A DNA stretch of 15,844 nt, from NCBI GenBank assembly GCA_963548155.1, contig CAUUTP010000047.1, positions 1-15,844 on the forward strand, in the 5' to 3' direction. The position numbers were made by a program, and so were the translations under genes. A model generated the notes under the pieces. That model did no database searches, had not been told where the DNA came from, and was given only the letters and a program-made list of their open reading frames with translations. Of the stretch, positions 13,810 through 15,844 are shown in pieces (positions within the stretch are counted from its first letter, which is position 1; every line of letters starts with the position of its first letter). Source of the DNA: Eikenella sp963548155 (GTDB lineage: Bacteria > Pseudomonadota > Gammaproteobacteria > Burkholderiales > Neisseriaceae).

Positions 13810-14913
13810 ATGGAAGCCGAACGCATCAACCTACTCAACAACACCCTCGCCGATTTAGAAAAACGCAGCGGCGAAATTCGCGTGTATCTCGATTACGACG
13901 GCAAAAAAGACCGACTGGAAGAAGTGGTCGGCCTCTCCGAAGACCCTGAGCTTTGGAACGATCCCAAACGTGCCCAAGAAATCGGTAAAGAGCGCAAAGT
14001 GCTCGAAGGCATCGTGCTCACGCTCGACAATATCGCCAGCGGCATCGACGACAACCGCCTACTCATCGATATGGCGCTGGAAGAGGGTGATGAAGACAGC
14101 TTCGCTGCGATTGAGGAGGACGTGGCTGAGCTGGAAAAACAAATGGCCGAGCTCGAATTCAAGCGCATGTTCAACCAGCCTGCCGACGTGAACAACTGCT
14201 TTATCGACATCACGGCCGGCGCCGGCGGCACCGAAGCCGAAGATTGGGCCGGCATGCTGCTGCGTATGTATGTGCGCTATGGCGAGCGTAAAGGCTTCAA
14301 AGTGGAAATCATGGAGCAGGACGACGGCGAAATCGCCGGTATCAACCGCGCCACCATCCGCTTGGAAGGCGAATACGCCTACGGCCTGTTGCGCACCGAA
14401 ACCGGCGTGCACCGCCTGGTGCGCCACTCTCCCTTCGACTCCAACAACAAACGTCACACCTCCTTCGCCTCCGTGTTCGTCTATCCCGAAGTGGACGACA
14501 GCTTCGAAGTGGAAATCAACCCGGCAGACGTGCGTACCGACACCTTCCGCGCATCCGGTGCCGGTGGCCAGCACATCAACAAAACCGACTCCGCTGTTCG
14601 CATGACGCATATTCCTACCGGCATCGTGGTGCAGTCGCAAAACAGCCGCTCGCAGCACGACAACCGCCGCGTGTGCGAAGAAATGCTGCGTGCCAAACTG
14701 TTCGAGCTGGAAATGCGCAAACGCAACGAAGAAAAACAGGCACTGGAAGAAGGCAAATCAGACGTGGGCTGGGGCAGCCAAATCCGCTCCTATGTGCTCG
14801 ATTCTTCCCGTATCAAAGACTTGCGCACCGGCCACGAAACCGGCAACACCAAAGCCGTGCTCGACGGCGATTTGGACGACTTCATCGAAGCCAGCTTGAA
14901 ACAGGGCGTGTGA
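13810..14913 (+). CDS. prfB: Peptide chain release factor 2 (RF2)
   Basis: RF2 recognises UGA and UAA stop codons in the ribosomal A site and triggers release of the finished protein. The product has 367 residues (E. coli 365). The stop-codon recognition motif SPF is at 207-209 (RHSPFDSNNKRHTSF) and the catalytic GGQ at 252-254 (GAGGQHINKTDSAVR). Most bacterial prfB genes need a programmed +1 frameshift at an in-frame UGA near codon 25. Here the same site (YLDYDG, codon 27 CTC then GAT) is read straight through, with neither a UGA nor the stimulating AGGGGG. The gene therefore encodes RF2 in one uninterrupted frame and lacks that self-regulation. No Shine-Dalgarno is seen before ATG 13810. 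The start is set by homology and the promoter just upstream. Confidence 0.96.
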   Translation: MEAERINLLNNTLADLEKRSGEIRVYLDYDGKKDRLEEVVGLSEDPELWNDPKRAQEIGKERKVLEGIVLTLDNIASGIDDNRLLIDMALEEGDEDSFAAIEEDVAELEKQMAELEFKRMFNQPADVNNCFIDITAGAGGTEAEDWAGMLLRMYVRYGERKGFKVEIMEQDDGEIAGINRATIRLEGEYAYGLLRTETGVHRLVRHSPFDSNNKRHTSFASVFVYPEVDDSFEVEINPADVRTDTFRASGAGGQHINKTDSAVRMTHIPTGIVVQSQNSRSQHDNRRVCEEMLRAKLFELEMRKRNEEKQALEEGKSDVGWGSQIRSYVLDSSRIKDLRTGHETGNTKAVLDGDLDDFIEASLKQGV

Positions 14914-14942
14914 TTGTCGCCTGAAGTGGTTTGAATACAGAA

Positions 14943-14980
14943 AGGCTACCTGAAAAGATTGGATGGATTTCAGGTAGCGT
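14943..14980 (+). terminator. DUS-pair hairpin after prfB, one arm mutated
   Basis: An exact DUS at 14943-14954 faces a degenerate one at 14969-14980 (TTCAGGTAGCGT, one mismatch). The stem TACCTGAAA/TTTCAGGTA remains, with a mismatch near its base and a loop of about 12 bases. It is probably a weakened terminator. Confidence 0.55.
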
Positions 14981-15054
14981 TTGCTTGCTTGGCCAGAATG
15001 ACACAATTTGGCATGAAAACTGCTGAAGCTGCTGGGATGGTCAGTTTTGTAGGG

Positions 15055-15102
15055 GTTGAGGCTACCTGAAAAGTATAGTGAGGGTTTTCAGGTAGCCTCA
15101 AC
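15055..15102. terminator. DUS-pair hairpin upstream of the DUF4328 gene
   Basis: This is a perfect 18-bp stem, 15055-15072 with 15085-15102, around a 12-base loop, containing two exact DUS (15059-15070 and 15087-15098). It lies 140 bases past prfB and only 24 bases before the next start. It may insulate the DUF4328 gene from prfB or lie in its leader RNA. Confidence 0.7.
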
Positions 15103-15125
15103 TGTTTAACCCAAAGGGTAATATG

Positions 15126-15764
15126 ATGACTAAACGACAACGCGAATACACTTTTCGCTCAAACGGCAGCCTTACCCAACTGGCGCAGCTGCTGGCGGCA
15201 TTGGTGTGCCTGAGCCAATTATTGGGTTGGCTGCTGATGACAGGGATGGCTTTGCTGAAGGCACTGGGTTGGCTGGAGTTATCGGCAGGGGAGTCCAACA
15301 GTTTAGCGGGAGTGGCAGAGTTGGTAACTTGGGTGCTGACTGGCTTGCTGTTGTGTTCGGGTTTGGTATTTTTGTGCTGGCTGTACCGCGCAGCCTGCAA
15401 TGCGCGGGCTTTGGGGGCGCGGGGAATGCAGGTGAGCCCGGCTTGGGCAGTGGGCGGTTTTTTCGTGCCGATTATCCATCTGTTTCTGCCCTATCAGGCG
15501 GTGAAGGAAATTTGGGTAAACGGGTCGGTAGATAGTGAGCCGGACAGCATATGGCTGAAAATTTGGTGGTTCTGCCTGCTCGGCAGCATGGCGTTGAGCC
15601 GGTTTTCCGAGATATCGGCAGGCTGGGAAACGCAGGGCGGGGAATGGGGTGTCAGGCTGTTGCTGTTTACGCTGTCGGCTTGGCTAACGGCAGCAAGTGC
15701 TTATGCTTTGCTGCGGCTGGTGGGCGAAATCAATCGGCGGCAGAATAGACTGGCTGGGGAATAG
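15126..15764 (+). CDS. DUF4328 domain-containing membrane protein
   Basis: This is a 212-residue multi-pass membrane protein of unknown function. Hydrophobic segments appear near residues 17-45, 62-87, 104-122, 140-157 and 175-198. The family pattern is clear in the middle: W-x-R-x-A-x-N-A-R-A-L-G, then SPAWAVGGFFVPIIHLFLPY, then QAVKEIW. These are hallmarks of DUF4328. AAAGGG (15113-15118) lies seven bases before ATG 15126 and four before ATG 15123, so I prefer the second of the two adjacent ATGs. It stands alone, between a DUS hairpin and a single DUS plus Correia-like element. I know of no assigned role for the family and infer none. Confidence 0.85.
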   Translation: MTKRQREYTFRSNGSLTQLAQLLAALVCLSQLLGWLLMTGMALLKALGWLELSAGESNSLAGVAELVTWVLTGLLLCSGLVFLCWLYRAACNARALGARGMQVSPAWAVGGFFVPIIHLFLPYQAVKEIWVNGSVDSEPDSIWLKIWWFCLLGSMALSRFSEISAGWETQGGEWGVRLLLFTLSAWLTAASAYALLRLVGEINRRQNRLAGE

Positions 15765-15768
15765 GGAT

Positions 15769-15780
15769 TTCAGGTAGCCT
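15769..15780 (-). repeat. DNA uptake sequence after the DUF4328 gene
   Basis: Exact TTCAGGTAGCCT starting five bases past the stop codon. It is single, with no inverted partner in the window. Confidence 0.85.
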
Positions 15781-15789
15781 GAGTGCATG

Positions 15790-15844
15790 TATAGTGAATT
15801 AACAAAAACCAGTACGGCGTTGGCTCGCCTTGCCGTAACGTGTG
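15790..15844 (+). mobile_element. Correia-like repeat element (CREE), left end only
   Basis: The sequence from TATAGTGAATTAACAAAAAC through CCAGTACGGCGTTGGCTCGC matches what I recall of the terminal repeat and inner part of Neisseria Correia elements, small non-autonomous elements that insert at TA. Correia ends can carry outward promoters or be cut by RNase III. The element runs off the window, so its length, its second terminal repeat and any effect on neighbours cannot be seen. Confidence 0.75.

Noticed and set aside
14059..14658. 199-residue minus-strand open frame opposite prfB
   Set aside because: Shadow of release factor 2 on the other strand.
1..15844. CRISPR arrays, tRNA or rRNA genes, prophage or defence islands
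   Set aside because: I saw no regularly spaced repeats, no rRNA stretches or tRNA cloverleaf, and no phage, toxin-antitoxin or restriction genes. The DUS copies are irregularly spaced.

Overview
The window comes from a member of the Neisseriaceae, most likely Eikenella (E. corrodens or a close relative). The main evidence is the 12-mer AGGCTACCTGAA and its complement TTCAGGTAGCCT, which I count 17 times exactly in 15.8 kb. This is the DNA uptake sequence (DUS) dialect described for Eikenella. The start of an IS1106-like IS5-family transposase at the left edge, the first bases of a Correia-like element at the right edge, and a speF-potE pair that fits the ornithine-decarboxylase-positive phenotype of E. 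corrodens all agree.

Layout. 1-145: end of an IS5-family element (minus strand) whose tip abuts a partial DUS. 326-562: small GlsB/YeaQ-type membrane protein (minus). 563-1272: long non-coding stretch with a very AT-rich tract and a candidate promoter. 1273-9466: peptide-utilisation cluster, all plus strand, in the order POT transporter 1, POT transporter 2 (broken by a 1-base frameshift), aminopeptidase P copy A (start codon lost, catalytic half missing), POT transporter 3, intact aminopeptidase P copy B. 9467-9983: regulatory region with a candidate promoter, a 47-codon arginine-rich leader ORF and a terminator-like hairpin just ahead of the ribosome binding site. 9984-13591: ornithine decarboxylase (speF) and putrescine:ornithine antiporter (potE). 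13810-14913: release factor 2 (prfB), which lacks the usual programmed frameshift. 15126-15764: DUF4328 membrane protein. 15790 to the end: Correia-like element running off the window.

How the genes work together. The proton-coupled di/tripeptide carriers and the Xaa-Pro aminopeptidase together form a route for importing small peptides and digesting proline-containing ones. This suits an asaccharolytic oral bacterium. The cluster looks like a repeated transporter-peptidase unit in which the middle copies are decaying. SpeF and PotE form an acid-consuming cycle: ornithine enters in exchange for putrescine, and decarboxylation uses a cytoplasmic proton. Most genes are followed by hairpins built from two inverted DUS copies, so uptake signals double as putative terminators.

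The most interesting candidate for new biology is the speF leader. It resembles in concept, but not in sequence, the SpeFL leader-peptide control of enterobacterial speF. I see no clearly unprecedented protein system in this window.
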